Notes: generated by a model from the sequence alone, not told the origin. A DNA stretch of 64,000 bases from SAR86 cluster bacterium SAR86B (GCA_905182885.1 CAJJCW010000001.1:310001-374000); one strand, 5' to 3'. Shown: positions 51,283 through 60,206, numbered from the stretch's first letter. Numbers and translations: made by a program.

Positions 51283-51975
51283 TTTTTTTGAATCCTAACC
51301 AGATATACATTAAACATAAAACTAGAAACATCGTGAACCATTGAGCTGAATAACCATAATGTTTTGAAGGCAGCATGTTGGTAGGAATAATTTTTATATA
51401 TTCCAGGCTATCTTTAAGAACTGGGTCAGCGACTAAAATAAAAGGTTCTATAGTCGATATTATATTCTTTACTAACTACATTTAGGTGTTTTGTTTGCGA
51501 GATTTTTGGCCAAGTTGACGTAACCAAGTTATCAGATAGTACGAACCCAAGCTCTGGATTTTCAAGAATGCCGCTAACTGAAATTTCATTTTTTTGAACA
51601 TCAATATCTGGCAATTCATTCCTAAATATATTTTGGGCAATCCATCCTCTATCTACTAATATTACTCTGTCATCATCTTTGATTTTAAGAGGGGTTAAAA
51701 CCTTGAAGCCTGCCACCCCTCTGTTAATACTGTTATCTACTAATATCTGTTTTGACTCATCCCAAGTTCCATCTACAAAGACTCTGTCCCACTTTTTTAG
51801 AAGTGTCTGAAAGATAGGAGGGATCTTGATTTAGATTGTTATTAAAATCTGCAATTAACTTAGCTTTAGCTTGGCCTCTTTCTATTTGCCAAAGACCTAA
51901 AAGAAAAAAAAGCGAGGCAAAAAATATAAAAAATATACTAATTTGCTTTCCTGGTTTAAATTTACTTAATTTCAT
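51272..51975 (-). CDS. SURF1 family cytochrome oxidase assembly protein (two frameshifts in this sequence)
   Basis: SURF1 helps insert heme A into oxidase subunit I. Three consecutive frames carry it. The start (MKLSKFKPGKQ; the MHGFID start 6 codons upstream is less likely) has the first span and the family motif LGLWQIERGQAKA. The second frame, entered after SDTSKK, reads WDRVFVDGTWDE, NRGVAGFKVLTPLKI and VILVDRGWI. The third, entered after EYN, reads TIEPFILVADPVLKD, HYGYSAQWFTMF and a last span to LGFKKNEE (stop at 51272). Breaks lie at the T run 51793-51798 (one A too many on the coding strand) and near 51460. Restored length is about 233 residues. Confidence 0.88.
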
Positions 51976-52009
51976 ATCTATAAATCCATGCATGCCCTAA
52001 AATTACTCA

Positions 52010-52228
52010 ATGATAAAAACCCTTATATACATTGATGTATTTCTAATAATAATATCACTTGCGAGCGGTCTTGTTTTTCTGCTTATTGATCAAGGAAAAA
52101 AAGATAGCAAGAGAACAACTTACAGCCTGGGTATTAGGGTTGCATTGGCTGTAATACTAATTATCTTAATTGTGATCGGTCTTATAACTGGTGAGCTTGG
52201 TAATAGCGTCCCCTGGGACGGTTCTTGA
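52010..52228 (+). CDS. DUF2909 twin-transmembrane protein
   Basis: A 72-residue protein with two hydrophobic spans (IYIDVFLIIISLASGLVFLLI and VALAVILIILIVIGLI) joined by a basic loop (DQGKKDSKRTTYSLGIR). This matches DUF2909 twin-span proteins found inside cytochrome oxidase clusters next to coxC. It is the only gene on the plus strand within the oxidase block, lying between SURF1 and coxC, with its stop adjoining the coxC stop. Function is unknown. Confidence 0.83.
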   Translation: MIKTLIYIDVFLIIISLASGLVFLLIDQGKKDSKRTTYSLGIRVALAVILIILIVIGLITGELGNSVPWDGS

Positions 52229-53143
52229 CTACAGTATATAAACAAATAAGAAAAGCATTACCCAAACAACATCAACAAAATGCCAGTACCATGATGCTGC
52301 TTCGAATCCAAAGTGGTCATGAACCTCAAAGTGCCCTGCAAAAACTGATCTAGCTAGCATTATCGCAAGCATAATACCGCCCATCATCACATGGAAGCCA
52401 TGGAAGCCAGTCAACATAAAGAAAGTAGATCCATAAATACCAGAATTTAGCGTCAAGCCATAATGAGCATATGCTTCATAATATTCAGCTGCTTGAAGCC
52501 CAACAAATATAAGTGCCAATGAAACAGTAATTCCTAAGAATAAATTGAATTGCTTTTTATTTCCATTTTTTAAACCTAAATGGGCAAAGTGAACTGTAAC
52601 GCTAGAGCTTAAAAGAACAATAGTGTTCCACATTGGAAGCCACTCTAATGCGTGACCCCAGCCAGGCCAGGCCATACTTTTATCTGCTAATTCATAAGAC
52701 ACGCCTTGATCTGGAGTAGAGATAACAGGCCATGTTGATTCAAAGCCTTTCCATAACTCTATAGCCGCAACTCCAACACCTTTTTCACCTTCACCAGCCA
52801 GCCATGGCACAGCAAAAGTTCTTACGTAGAAAAGAGCACCAAAGAAAGCAGCAAAAAACATAACTTCTGAAAAAATAAACCAAGCCATGCCATAAACATA
52901 AGATGTTTTTAACTGATTGCTATCCAATCCTGCAATGTGTTCTTGTATGACCTGTCTAAACCAGAAAAATAAGGTTGTAAATAGACAAGCAAAGCCAATG
53001 TAAAGGATATAAACAGAATTGCTTTCAGCATTTCCTAAGTTATTAATAGTGCTTGAAGCACCCATAACTAATAGAAAAAGTGAGAAAGCAATAAAAATAG
53101 GAAACCTACTTTGATCAGGTACGTAATAGTTTTGTGTGCTCAT
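52229..53143 (-). CDS. ctaE: Cytochrome c oxidase subunit III
   Basis: A 304-residue seven-span subunit III of the aa3 oxidase. Characteristic segments: FSEVMFFAAFFGALFYVRTF, FMLTGFHGFHVMMGGIML and the C-terminal FGFEAASWYWHFVDVVWVMLFLFVYI. The insert with a tryptophan-rich periplasmic loop (SMAWPGWGHALEWLPMW) is typical of gammaproteobacterial CtaE. It lies 6 bases downstream of ctaG. Confidence 0.97.
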   Translation of the reverse strand: MSTQNYYVPDQSRFPIFIAFSLFLLVMGASSTINNLGNAESNSVYILYIGFACLFTTLFFWFRQVIQEHIAGLDSNQLKTSYVYGMAWFIFSEVMFFAAFFGALFYVRTFAVPWLAGEGEKGVGVAAIELWKGFESTWPVISTPDQGVSYELADKSMAWPGWGHALEWLPMWNTIVLLSSSVTVHFAHLGLKNGNKKQFNLFLGITVSLALIFVGLQAAEYYEAYAHYGLTLNSGIYGSTFFMLTGFHGFHVMMGGIMLAIMLARSVFAGHFEVHDHFGFEAASWYWHFVDVVWVMLFLFVYIL

Positions 53144-53149
53144 AGTATT

Positions 53150-53734
53150 TTAGTGCTGTCCGCCGTGATTATTCATGTTTTCGTGATTCATTTCGTTATT
53201 TGCCAATGAGTCATCTTCATATTCTGTGATATCAAAAATTGTATACGAAAGGATTATATTTTTAATATTCTTAGGTAGCTCATTAGAAACAAGTAATTTA
53301 ACTGGGAGCAAAGCCTCTTCCCCTGGCATTAATACTTGCTGCTCAAAACAAAAACATTCTAATTTTTTAAGATGAGATGCGGCATTTGAGGGCGCAACAC
53401 TAGGAACTGCCTGAGCAGTCATTTTTTTATTCGTTGTGTTTTTTACATAGAATGTGGCTGTGTAATATTTCCCAGTGGAAATTGTCATAACCTCTTCAGA
53501 AGGAGTAAATACCCAAGGCATATTCTCATTGTTAGTTGAGATAAATTGAAGTCCTATTGGTCTTCCGTCCTCGATAACTAATTTTTCAACATCTTTTGAT
53601 TGAAAAACTTTACCGTTTATTCCAGTAACTTCACAAAAAACATCATATAAAGGAACAAGAGCAAAACCAAATGCAAACATTAAAGGGACTGCAACAAGCA
53701 GTCTTTTTAGGGTTTTTTTAGCTCCTTCGTTCAT
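53150..53734 (-). CDS. ctaG: Cytochrome c oxidase assembly protein CtaG (Cox11)
   Basis: A 194-residue membrane-anchored copper chaperone for the CuB site. The ATG at 53734 (MNEGAKKTLKRLL) is chosen. The longer track start at 53818 lies wholly inside ctaD and has no family similarity. One span (LLVAVPLMFAFGFALVPLYDVFCEVTG) ends with a conserved Cys. The copper motif is LECFCFEQQVLMPGE (CxC). The C-terminus has a His/Met/Asn-rich tail. It overlaps the ctaD stop by one base (TAATG). Confidence 0.95.
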   Translation of the reverse strand: MNEGAKKTLKRLLVAVPLMFAFGFALVPLYDVFCEVTGINGKVFQSKDVEKLVIEDGRPIGLQFISTNNENMPWVFTPSEEVMTISTGKYYTATFYVKNTTNKKMTAQAVPSVAPSNAASHLKKLECFCFEQQVLMPGEEALLPVKLLVSNELPKNIKNIILSYTIFDITEYEDDSLANNEMNHENMNNHGGQH

Positions 53735-55317
53735 TAGTCTATTTTTGGAGGAGTTGTGAATGTATGGTACGGGGCTGGTGATGCAACAGTCCATTCCAGT
53801 CCTCTTGCTCCTTCCCAAACCTGATCAGTTGCTTTTTTACCGCCCATTACTGTCTTAATGACAATGAATAAGAAGAATACTTGCGATAGTCCAAATAAGA
53901 ATGCTCCAACACTTGATACCATGTTCCAATCTGCAAACTGCAGTGCGTAATCTGGAACCCTTCTAGGCATACCTGCTAATCCAATAAAATGCTGAGGGAA
54001 GAAAGTAACGTTCACTCCAATAAATGAAAGCCAGAAATGTAACTTTCCAAGTCTTTCGTCGTACATATTACCTGTCCATTTAGGTATCCAATAGTAGACT
54101 GCAGCCATGATAGAAAAAATAGCACCAGGAACAAGAACATAGTGAAAATGCGCAACAACAAAATATGTATCATGATATTGAAAGTCTGCAGGTGTTATAG
54201 CTAACATTAGTCCCGAGAAACCTCCCATTGTGAATAAGACCACAAAGGCGATGGCAAACAACATTGGGGTTTCAAATGTTATTGAGCCTCTAAACATTGT
54301 CGCTATCCAATTAAATACTTTAACTCCAGTTGGAACAGCAATTAACATTGTTGCCCACATAAAGAATAATTCAGCTGCGAGAGGAAGCCCAACTGTGAAC
54401 ATGTGGTGAGCCCAAACAACAAAAGATAGGATTGCAATTGAAAGCATAGCCCAGACCATTGAGGCATAACCAAAGAGCTGCTTTCTAGAAAATGTTTCTA
54501 TAATATGCGAGACAATTCCAAACGCTGGAAGAATCATTATATAAACCTCTGGGTGACCAAAGAACCAAAATATATGCTGGAAAAGAACTGGGTCGCCGCC
54601 ACCAGCTGCATTAAAGAAACTTGTGCCAAAATGTATGTCCATTAACATCATTGTTACTGCTCCTGCCAAAACAGGCATAACAGCGATAAGAAGATATGCG
54701 GTAATCAGCCAAGACCAAACAAATAAAGGCATTTTCATAAGGCCTACACCGGGGGCTCTCATGTTCATAATAGTTACAACAATATTAATGGCTCCCATAA
54801 TAGAAGAAGCTCCCATGATGTGGACTGAAAAAATAAAGAAAGTAACACTTGGAGGTGCATAAGTTGTAGAGAGAGGTGCGTAGAATGTCCATCCAAAATT
54901 TGGAGCTCCGCCTTCCATAAATAATGAAGAAAGAAGAATGAAGAAAGCAAAAGGTAGTATCCAGAAACTTAAATTATTCATTCTTGGAAGCGCCATATCT
55001 GGTGCCCCAATCATCATTGGCACTAACCAGTTTGCCAAGCCTACGAAAGCTGGCATTACTCCACCAAAAATCATTATCAGACCATGAAGGGTAATCATCT
55101 GATTATAAAACTCTGGTTCTATTATTTGCATACCTGGCTGAAATAGCTCAGCCCTAATGACCATAGCCATAGCTCCACCGATTAGGAACATTGCAAAACT
55201 AAACCATAGATATAGAGTGCCTATGTCTTTATGGTTTGTTGTATATAACCATCTTGATAGTCCTTTTGCTGGGCCATGATGATGATCTTCGTGATGATTT
55301 TCTATTACTGCGCTCAT
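53734..55317 (-). CDS. ctaD: Cytochrome c oxidase subunit I
   Basis: A 527-residue, twelve-span heme-copper oxidase core. The first heme a ligand is in MITLHGLIMIF. WFFGHPEVYIMILPAFG holds the CuB histidine, cross-linked Tyr and D-channel Glu region of A-type oxidases. WAHHMFTVGLP gives the two other CuB histidines, and DTYFVVAHFHYVLVPG gives the heme a3/a histidines. An intact A1-type (aa3) active site is therefore expected. A His-rich N-terminus (ENHHEDHHHGP) is notable. It follows ctaC by 21 bases. Confidence 0.98.
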   Translation of the reverse strand: MSAVIENHHEDHHHGPAKGLSRWLYTTNHKDIGTLYLWFSFAMFLIGGAMAMVIRAELFQPGMQIIEPEFYNQMITLHGLIMIFGGVMPAFVGLANWLVPMMIGAPDMALPRMNNLSFWILPFAFFILLSSLFMEGGAPNFGWTFYAPLSTTYAPPSVTFFIFSVHIMGASSIMGAINIVVTIMNMRAPGVGLMKMPLFVWSWLITAYLLIAVMPVLAGAVTMMLMDIHFGTSFFNAAGGGDPVLFQHIFWFFGHPEVYIMILPAFGIVSHIIETFSRKQLFGYASMVWAMLSIAILSFVVWAHHMFTVGLPLAAELFFMWATMLIAVPTGVKVFNWIATMFRGSITFETPMLFAIAFVVLFTMGGFSGLMLAITPADFQYHDTYFVVAHFHYVLVPGAIFSIMAAVYYWIPKWTGNMYDERLGKLHFWLSFIGVNVTFFPQHFIGLAGMPRRVPDYALQFADWNMVSSVGAFLFGLSQVFFLFIVIKTVMGGKKATDQVWEGARGLEWTVASPAPYHTFTTPPKID

Positions 55318-55338
55318 AATTATCTTTCCTTTCTACTA

Positions 55339-56484
55339 TTAAATCTTTGGTTTTTTGTAATCTACAATATCTTTCGGTATTACTATCTCGCCATCTCCGC
55401 TTTCAGCATTACCCCAAGCCTGTCTTGTGTATGTAATTACAGCTGCAAGCTCAACTTCTGAGAGATAGTCAAATGAGTTCATGGCCGCTCCTTGAACTCC
55501 TTCCATTAGTATTTCGATGTGTCTTGCTTTGTTATTTAGAGCAATATCACTTCCGGCAAGTGCTGGAAAGATTCCAGGTATTCCTTGCCCTGCAGTTTGA
55601 TGACAGGCAACGCAGTTAAGTGCATAAACATCCTCACCCCTAGAGACAAGCTCTTCAACACTCCAGTCTTTGGTTGTTAATTCTGCCATTTTAAAAGCTG
55701 CTTCTTTTTTTTCTCCAACCCATTCATCATATTCATCTTGCTCTACAACCTTTACTACTATGGGCATAAAACCATGATTCTTTCCACAAAGCTCTGTACA
55801 TTTACCACGATAAATACCTGGCTTGTCTACTATAGTCCATGCTGTATTTACAAACCCTGGGATTGCGTCTTGCTTAATAGCAAATGCAGGCATCCACCAT
55901 GAATGGATAACGTCATTGGCCGTAATTAGAAATCTTATTTTTTTGCCGACAGGGATTAGAACCATCTCATCAACTTCTTGCAGATAGTTTTCACCCTTGG
56001 GAACTAAATTGTAAATCTCATCTAAATCAGTAGCTGGATTTGCAAAAAAACTAATATCATCCTCTAAATATCTATACTGCCATTTCCACTGATACCCAGT
56101 AACTTGAATATTAACGTCGCCAGCTTCGTCATCATAAATACTTACTAAAGTTTTTGATGCCGGGATCGCCATAGCAATCAAGATTAGAAAAGGGATAATT
56201 GTCCAAGCAATCTCTATCTTTGTATTCTCGTGAAAAGTAGCTGCTACTGGATTTTTCTTTTTAGTATGTGCATACATTGAATAAAACATTACTGAGAAAA
56301 CAACTACTCCAATAGCAACGCAGATCCAAAAAATAAGCATGTGCAATTCGAATACTTCATTACTTATATCAGTAACCCCTCTTGTCATATTCAAAGCAAA
56401 CCAATCGGCTTTAGCTGAATTTGTAAAAAGAATGAATATAAAAAATAATTTGTTTGGGAAATTCTTTAAAGATTTTAGTGTCAT
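55339..56484 (-). CDS. ctaC: Cytochrome c oxidase subunit II with C-terminal cytochrome c domain
   Basis: A 381-residue subunit II. A signal-like segment and two spans precede the cupredoxin domain (TGYQWKWQYRYLEDD aromatic patch; HSWWMPAFAIKQDAIPG). The CuA site is CTELCGKNHGFMPI near residue 230. A fused class I cytochrome c domain follows, with the heme site LNCVACHQTAGQG near residue 290. The oxidase is thus of the caa3-like arrangement, able to take electrons from soluble c4/c5. It is the first gene of the oxidase run. Confidence 0.97.
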   Translation of the reverse strand: MTLKSLKNFPNKLFFIFILFTNSAKADWFALNMTRGVTDISNEVFELHMLIFWICVAIGVVVFSVMFYSMYAHTKKKNPVAATFHENTKIEIAWTIIPFLILIAMAIPASKTLVSIYDDEAGDVNIQVTGYQWKWQYRYLEDDISFFANPATDLDEIYNLVPKGENYLQEVDEMVLIPVGKKIRFLITANDVIHSWWMPAFAIKQDAIPGFVNTAWTIVDKPGIYRGKCTELCGKNHGFMPIVVKVVEQDEYDEWVGEKKEAAFKMAELTTKDWSVEELVSRGEDVYALNCVACHQTAGQGIPGIFPALAGSDIALNNKARHIEILMEGVQGAAMNSFDYLSEVELAAVITYTRQAWGNAESGDGEIVIPKDIVDYKKPKI

Positions 56485-56533
56485 ATTTCTAACCTGTGAA
56501 AGTGCTGAATAAAATAAATTTTGCGTATAACTT

Positions 56534-56562
56534 ATTATAAGCTATTTATATAGTACAAACAA
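56534..56562 (-). promoter_or_regulatory. Predicted promoter of the cytochrome c oxidase operon
   Basis: On the minus strand TTGTTT (56562-56557) and a perfect TATAAT (56539-56534) are separated by 17 bases. The ctaC ATG is about 50 bases downstream. The 124-base gap to yheV has no other structure that I can see. Confidence 0.6.
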
Positions 56563-56608
56563 AAAAATTTAGTAATTAATTTTGTGCGTATGATATCTTT
56601 TTGTTGGG

Positions 56609-56815
56609 TTATTTACTAGTTTTTGGCTTTGAAAAATCTTGGATATTTACAGCCTTAATTGCATTGTTTTCCCTACTTATTGCTTGTGGTCTTTTTTCAA
56701 AAAAATCACACTTTACACAATAAATCTCATCATCATCTGAATTAATCGCAATGGTATCTTGCGCCTTGCAAGATGGACATATTGCTCCTGCGATAAATTG
56801 AACTAATTTTTTCAT
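56609..56815 (-). CDS. YheV family putative zinc-ribbon protein
   Basis: A 68-residue protein from ATG 56815 (MKKLVQFIAGAICPSCKAQDTI). The longer track ORF starts inside aroE. Two CxxC pairs (CPSC and CVKC, the latter in EIYCVKCDFFEKRP) make a rubredoxin-like zinc ribbon, as in YheV/DUF2387. Function is unknown. It follows aroE with a 4-base overlap. Confidence 0.87.
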   Translation of the reverse strand: MKKLVQFIAGAICPSCKAQDTIAINSDDDEIYCVKCDFFEKRPQAISRENNAIKAVNIQDFSKPKTSK

Positions 56816-57627
56816 TTGTTTAAATTTTGAATATCTTGAAAAATATATTCCGTTGATGGGGCTTCCCCAAACCAAAGCTTAAATGATTGTGCTGCTTGAT
56901 ATATAAGCATTCCAATTCCATCAAAAACTTGCGAAGAATGCTCTTTGGCCCAACTGCAGAAAGGGGTAGATTCAAGTGAGTAATTCAAATCATAAAAGCA
57001 AGTTGAGTTAGATAAATTTATTCCCTCTGGGGCGATGAATTCTCCTGTTAAACCAGCAGAGGTTCCATTGATAATAAGGTCATAATGGATATCCTCTTTT
57101 AAACATGATCCTAGGCTTGTATATTCAACGTATTTTTCAACCAAGGTTTCCGCCTTGTCTTGAGATCTATTTAGAATAGATATTGTATTTGGATTTCCAG
57201 TTACTAGTTTGTATAAAATACTTTGAACGGCTGCTCCTGCTCCTAGTATTAAAATATTCTTACCTATAATATCTATTTTTTTTGATCTTAAATCTTCCAT
57301 AAATCCCACCCCGTCAGTGGAGTCAAGAGACAAGGCGCCATCGATCTTTGTTATAGTATTAACTGCTTGAAGATGTTTTGCTTCCTTAGATATATTACCC
57401 GCTATCTGTGCTGCAAGATTTTTTAAAGGTAGGGTTATATTTAAACCCCTAGCAAGTGGATCAGAAAAGAAATCAACAATAAATTCATTAAAATTGTCAG
57501 GTTCTACTCTATATGGCATATAACTTAAATTAATTTTTTCCTGTTTTGCAAAACGCGAGTGGATAAAAGGAGATAGAGAATGCTCAATTGGATTTCCTGC
57601 TACACCTAATTTATATTTATTAGGCAT
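56812..57627 (-). CDS. aroE: Shikimate dehydrogenase
   Basis: A 271-residue NADPH enzyme reducing 3-dehydroshikimate. Substrate motifs NPIEHSLSPFIHSRF and NITLPLKN (catalytic Lys) lie in the N-terminal domain, with STDGVGFMEDL and the nucleotide loop ILGAGAAVQSILY following. FYDLNYSLESTPF and FDGIGMLIYQAA at the end are typical. Overlaps hemF by 8 bases and yheV by 4. Confidence 0.95.
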   Translation of the reverse strand: MPNKYKLGVAGNPIEHSLSPFIHSRFAKQEKINLSYMPYRVEPDNFNEFIVDFFSDPLARGLNITLPLKNLAAQIAGNISKEAKHLQAVNTITKIDGALSLDSTDGVGFMEDLRSKKIDIIGKNILILGAGAAVQSILYKLVTGNPNTISILNRSQDKAETLVEKYVEYTSLGSCLKEDIHYDLIINGTSAGLTGEFIAPEGINLSNSTCFYDLNYSLESTPFCSWAKEHSSQVFDGIGMLIYQAAQSFKLWFGEAPSTEYIFQDIQNLNK

Positions 57628-58525
57628 TCCAGTCCTTGCCGATATATTTTAAGACTTCTTTTTCCATCTTTATATAATTCTTATCTTTTTTATAGGACCA
57701 TTTAACGTCTTTTGGCAACGATGCCAATATAGATTCTATTCTTCCATTAGACTGAAGACCAAAAGCAGTGCCCCTGTCGTAAATTAAGTTAAATTCAGCA
57801 TATCTTCCCCGTCTAAGTAACTGAAACTCTTTTTGCTCTTTAGTGAATTTACTAGTCTTTCTTTTAGAAATAATGGATTGATAAGACTCTAAATAGGTAT
57901 TTGCTATGCCTGAAAGCATATTTGTACTTTTTTCAAGGGTCATATTGCTAAGATTATCAAAGAAAAGCCCACCGATCCCCCTTCTCTCTTTTCTATGGGG
58001 TATATAAAAATACTCGTTACAATTTTTAGAAAAATTCTTATAAAAACTTTTATTGTATAAATCTAGGTTTTCTTTTGCTTCTTTATGCCAGTTAATGCAG
58101 TCATCTTTGAAGGGAAGGTAGGGTGTTAGATCATATCCACCTCCAATCCACCATTTTTTAATTGTGTTATTAATTCCCATTACGCAAAACAATCTGATAT
58201 TCATATGACTAGTTGGAATAAAAGGGTTTTTAGGGTGGGCAATAACCGAAACTCCCATTGCGCGATATCCATATTTTGATGACTGTGATATTGATTTTCC
58301 CAAAGCTGCTTTTGGTAATTTTTTACCTGCTATTGAAGAAAAATTAACTGCACAATTATCAAAAAAATTTCCATCTTGGATAACAAAAGTATGACCTCCT
58401 CCACCCTCATCTCTTTTCCATTTGTCAGATGTAATAATTGATTTATTAGATTTCTCTAAGGAGGTAAAGGCATCCATAATTTTTGCGTGACTGCCTATGA
58501 AAATATTTTCTAAATCTTTAATCAT
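57620..58525 (-). CDS. hemF: Oxygen-dependent coproporphyrinogen III oxidase
   Basis: A 301-residue aerobic heme-synthesis enzyme. Diagnostic segments: FFDNCAVNFSSI, MNIRLFCVMG, WWIGGGYDLTPYLPFKDDCINWHK, HRKERRGIGGLFFDNL and RRGRYAEFNLIYDRGTAFGL. Length equals E. coli HemF (299). Presence of the oxygen-dependent form agrees with the aa3 oxidase genes. It is between tsaC and aroE. Confidence 0.97.
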   Translation of the reverse strand: MIKDLENIFIGSHAKIMDAFTSLEKSNKSIITSDKWKRDEGGGGHTFVIQDGNFFDNCAVNFSSIAGKKLPKAALGKSISQSSKYGYRAMGVSVIAHPKNPFIPTSHMNIRLFCVMGINNTIKKWWIGGGYDLTPYLPFKDDCINWHKEAKENLDLYNKSFYKNFSKNCNEYFYIPHRKERRGIGGLFFDNLSNMTLEKSTNMLSGIANTYLESYQSIISKRKTSKFTKEQKEFQLLRRGRYAEFNLIYDRGTAFGLQSNGRIESILASLPKDVKWSYKKDKNYIKMEKEVLKYIGKDWNA

Positions 58526-58526
58526 A

Positions 58527-59087
58527 TTATTCTCTAATAACCTTTCTTGATTCTAAATCTATGATTGAAGAAGGCTTTGTTTTTTCTCCAGATAGCGCAT
58601 CATAATATGCTAAATCTATATCATCAAAAGTATCTATTATTTGATTGGGGTTTTGTAGATTCTTTTGGCCTGATATATTTGCTGATGTTGATATCATAAA
58701 ACCATTAAAACCTTTCAATAGTTGTTTTATAGGTAAGTGATTACTTACTCTTATAGCTATCTTGCCGTTATCATTACATAGGTGACTAGGTAAATTTTTA
58801 TTGTATTTAACTAATACAGTTGTGTGGCCAGGCCATATTTTATTAAGAAAATTTAAGTCCTCTTTAGACAAGGCTATGAGGTATTTTTTAATGCTGAGGA
58901 TTGAAGGAATTAATAAAATAAAACTTTTATTTTGTGGTCTTTTTTTCAAATCATATATCTTAGAGAAGCTACTTTTATTTAGAGCATCACACCCTAAACC
59001 CCAAATTCCCTCTGTAGGATGTGCTAGAATTTTACCAGCAGAAAGCCACTCAATTGATGAGTAAATATCTAAGGATTTTTTTTGCAA
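58527..59087 (-). CDS. tsaC: Threonylcarbamoyl-AMP synthase (TsaC/YrdC)
   Basis: A 186-residue Sua5/YrdC-fold protein that makes threonylcarbamoyl-AMP for the t6A37 modification of tRNA. AHPTEGIWGLGCDAL, the IYDLKKRPQNKSFILL segment, WPGHTTVLV and the STSANISGQ motif are characteristic. Length equals E. coli TsaC (190). Placed directly after purE (stop and start adjoining) and before hemF. Confidence 0.94.
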   Translation of the reverse strand: MQKKSLDIYSSIEWLSAGKILAHPTEGIWGLGCDALNKSSFSKIYDLKKRPQNKSFILLIPSILSIKKYLIALSKEDLNFLNKIWPGHTTVLVKYNKNLPSHLCNDNGKIAIRVSNHLPIKQLLKGFNGFMISTSANISGQKNLQNPNQIIDTFDDIDLAYYDALSGEKTKPSSIIDLESRKVIRE

Positions 59088-59588
59088 TTAGGAGTTAAGA
59101 GCTTGATCTTTTTTAAGCACTTCTTCCCTCATGTTATTTTTATAATCATGAAGTTTTTGAGCAAACTCTTTGTCAGATGTTGCAAGTATTTGAACGGCTA
59201 AAATGGCGCTATTTTTGGCACCACTTTTTCCAACTGCAACTGTTGCGACTGGAACTCCTGGCGGCATCATTACAGTAGAAAGTAATGAGTCTAATCCACC
59301 CATTCCACCTGACTCAATTGGTATGCCTATTACTGGACGAATGGAATGAGCGGCAACTGCTCCTGCTAGATGCGCCGCCATTCCAGCCGCTGCGATAAAT
59401 ACTTTACAGCCATTTGTTTCTGAGGTTTTAATCAGCTCCATTACTTCGTGCGGGGTTCTGTGTGCTGACATTACATTTTTTGTGTATTTCACACCGAAAG
59501 AGTCCAAAACAGAGAAACATGCCTCAACAATAGGAAGGTCTGAGTCTGAGCCCATTATTATTGCTACATCTATAGTTTGATTTGTCAT
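59088..59588 (-). CDS. purE: N5-carboxyaminoimidazole ribonucleotide mutase
   Basis: A 166-residue class I PurE in purine synthesis. IIMGSDSDLPIVEAC, VMSAHRTPHEVMEL and AAAGMAAHLAGAVAAHSIRPVIGIP are signature segments, with the active-site His in SAHRTP. GGLDSLLSTVMMPPGVPVATVAVG follows. Length is close to E. coli PurE (169). purK is not adjacent, unlike the E. coli purEK pair. It is divergent from def. Confidence 0.97.
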   Translation of the reverse strand: MTNQTIDVAIIMGSDSDLPIVEACFSVLDSFGVKYTKNVMSAHRTPHEVMELIKTSETNGCKVFIAAAGMAAHLAGAVAAHSIRPVIGIPIESGGMGGLDSLLSTVMMPPGVPVATVAVGKSGAKNSAILAVQILATSDKEFAQKLHDYKNNMREEVLKKDQALNS

Positions 59589-59661
59589 AATTTATTTATT
59601 GTATATGTGAATGTGGATTATAATAGGTTAATTATAATGTATTTATGAAGATATCCAAAAG

Positions 59662-60159
59662 ATGAAAGATGAAAAACTAAAAATCTTGAAATTTCCAGAT
59701 CCTCGTCTGAGGACTGTTGCTGTAAAGGTTGATAAATTCGACAAAAGTCTCGAAAACCTTGCCAAAGGAATGCTAGCCCTTATGTATAAAGAAAATGGCA
59801 TTGGATTAGCAGCCTCTCAAGTAGATAAACACATAAGATTGATTGCTATGGATCTAAGCGAGGAGCGTAATGAACCAATGTTTTTTGTTAACCCTGAATA
59901 TAAGATTGTAGATAACCACAGTACTGATTCTTATGAAGAAGGTTGTTTATCAGTGCCTGGTTTTAATGAAACGATAACTCGTCCTGATCAAATTGAGCTT
60001 TCATGGCAAGATCTAAAAGGAAATCACCACAACATAGTACCTACTGGTCTCTTAACTATCTGTATACAGCATGAAATGGACCATTTAGAGGGCAAGTTAA
60101 TGGTTGACTACATAAGTCCTTTAAAGAGGGATAGGATAAGAAAAAAGTTATCTAAGTAG
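59662..60159 (+). CDS. def: Peptide deformylase
   Basis: A 165-residue metalloenzyme removing the formyl group from nascent proteins. All three motifs are intact: GIGLAASQVD, EGCLSVPGF (metal Cys) and CIQHEMDHLEGKLM (HExxH-type metal site). It is followed by fmt after 47 bases, the normal def-fmt order. The gap with purE contains two TATAAT boxes suitable for divergent promoters. Confidence 0.97.
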   Translation: MKDEKLKILKFPDPRLRTVAVKVDKFDKSLENLAKGMLALMYKENGIGLAASQVDKHIRLIAMDLSEERNEPMFFVNPEYKIVDNHSTDSYEEGCLSVPGFNETITRPDQIELSWQDLKGNHHNIVPTGLLTICIQHEMDHLEGKLMVDYISPLKRDRIRKKLSK

Positions 60160-60206
60160 ATATTTAACAGATTATAAACGAATATAGAGGTATTTTAACT
60201 GATTTT

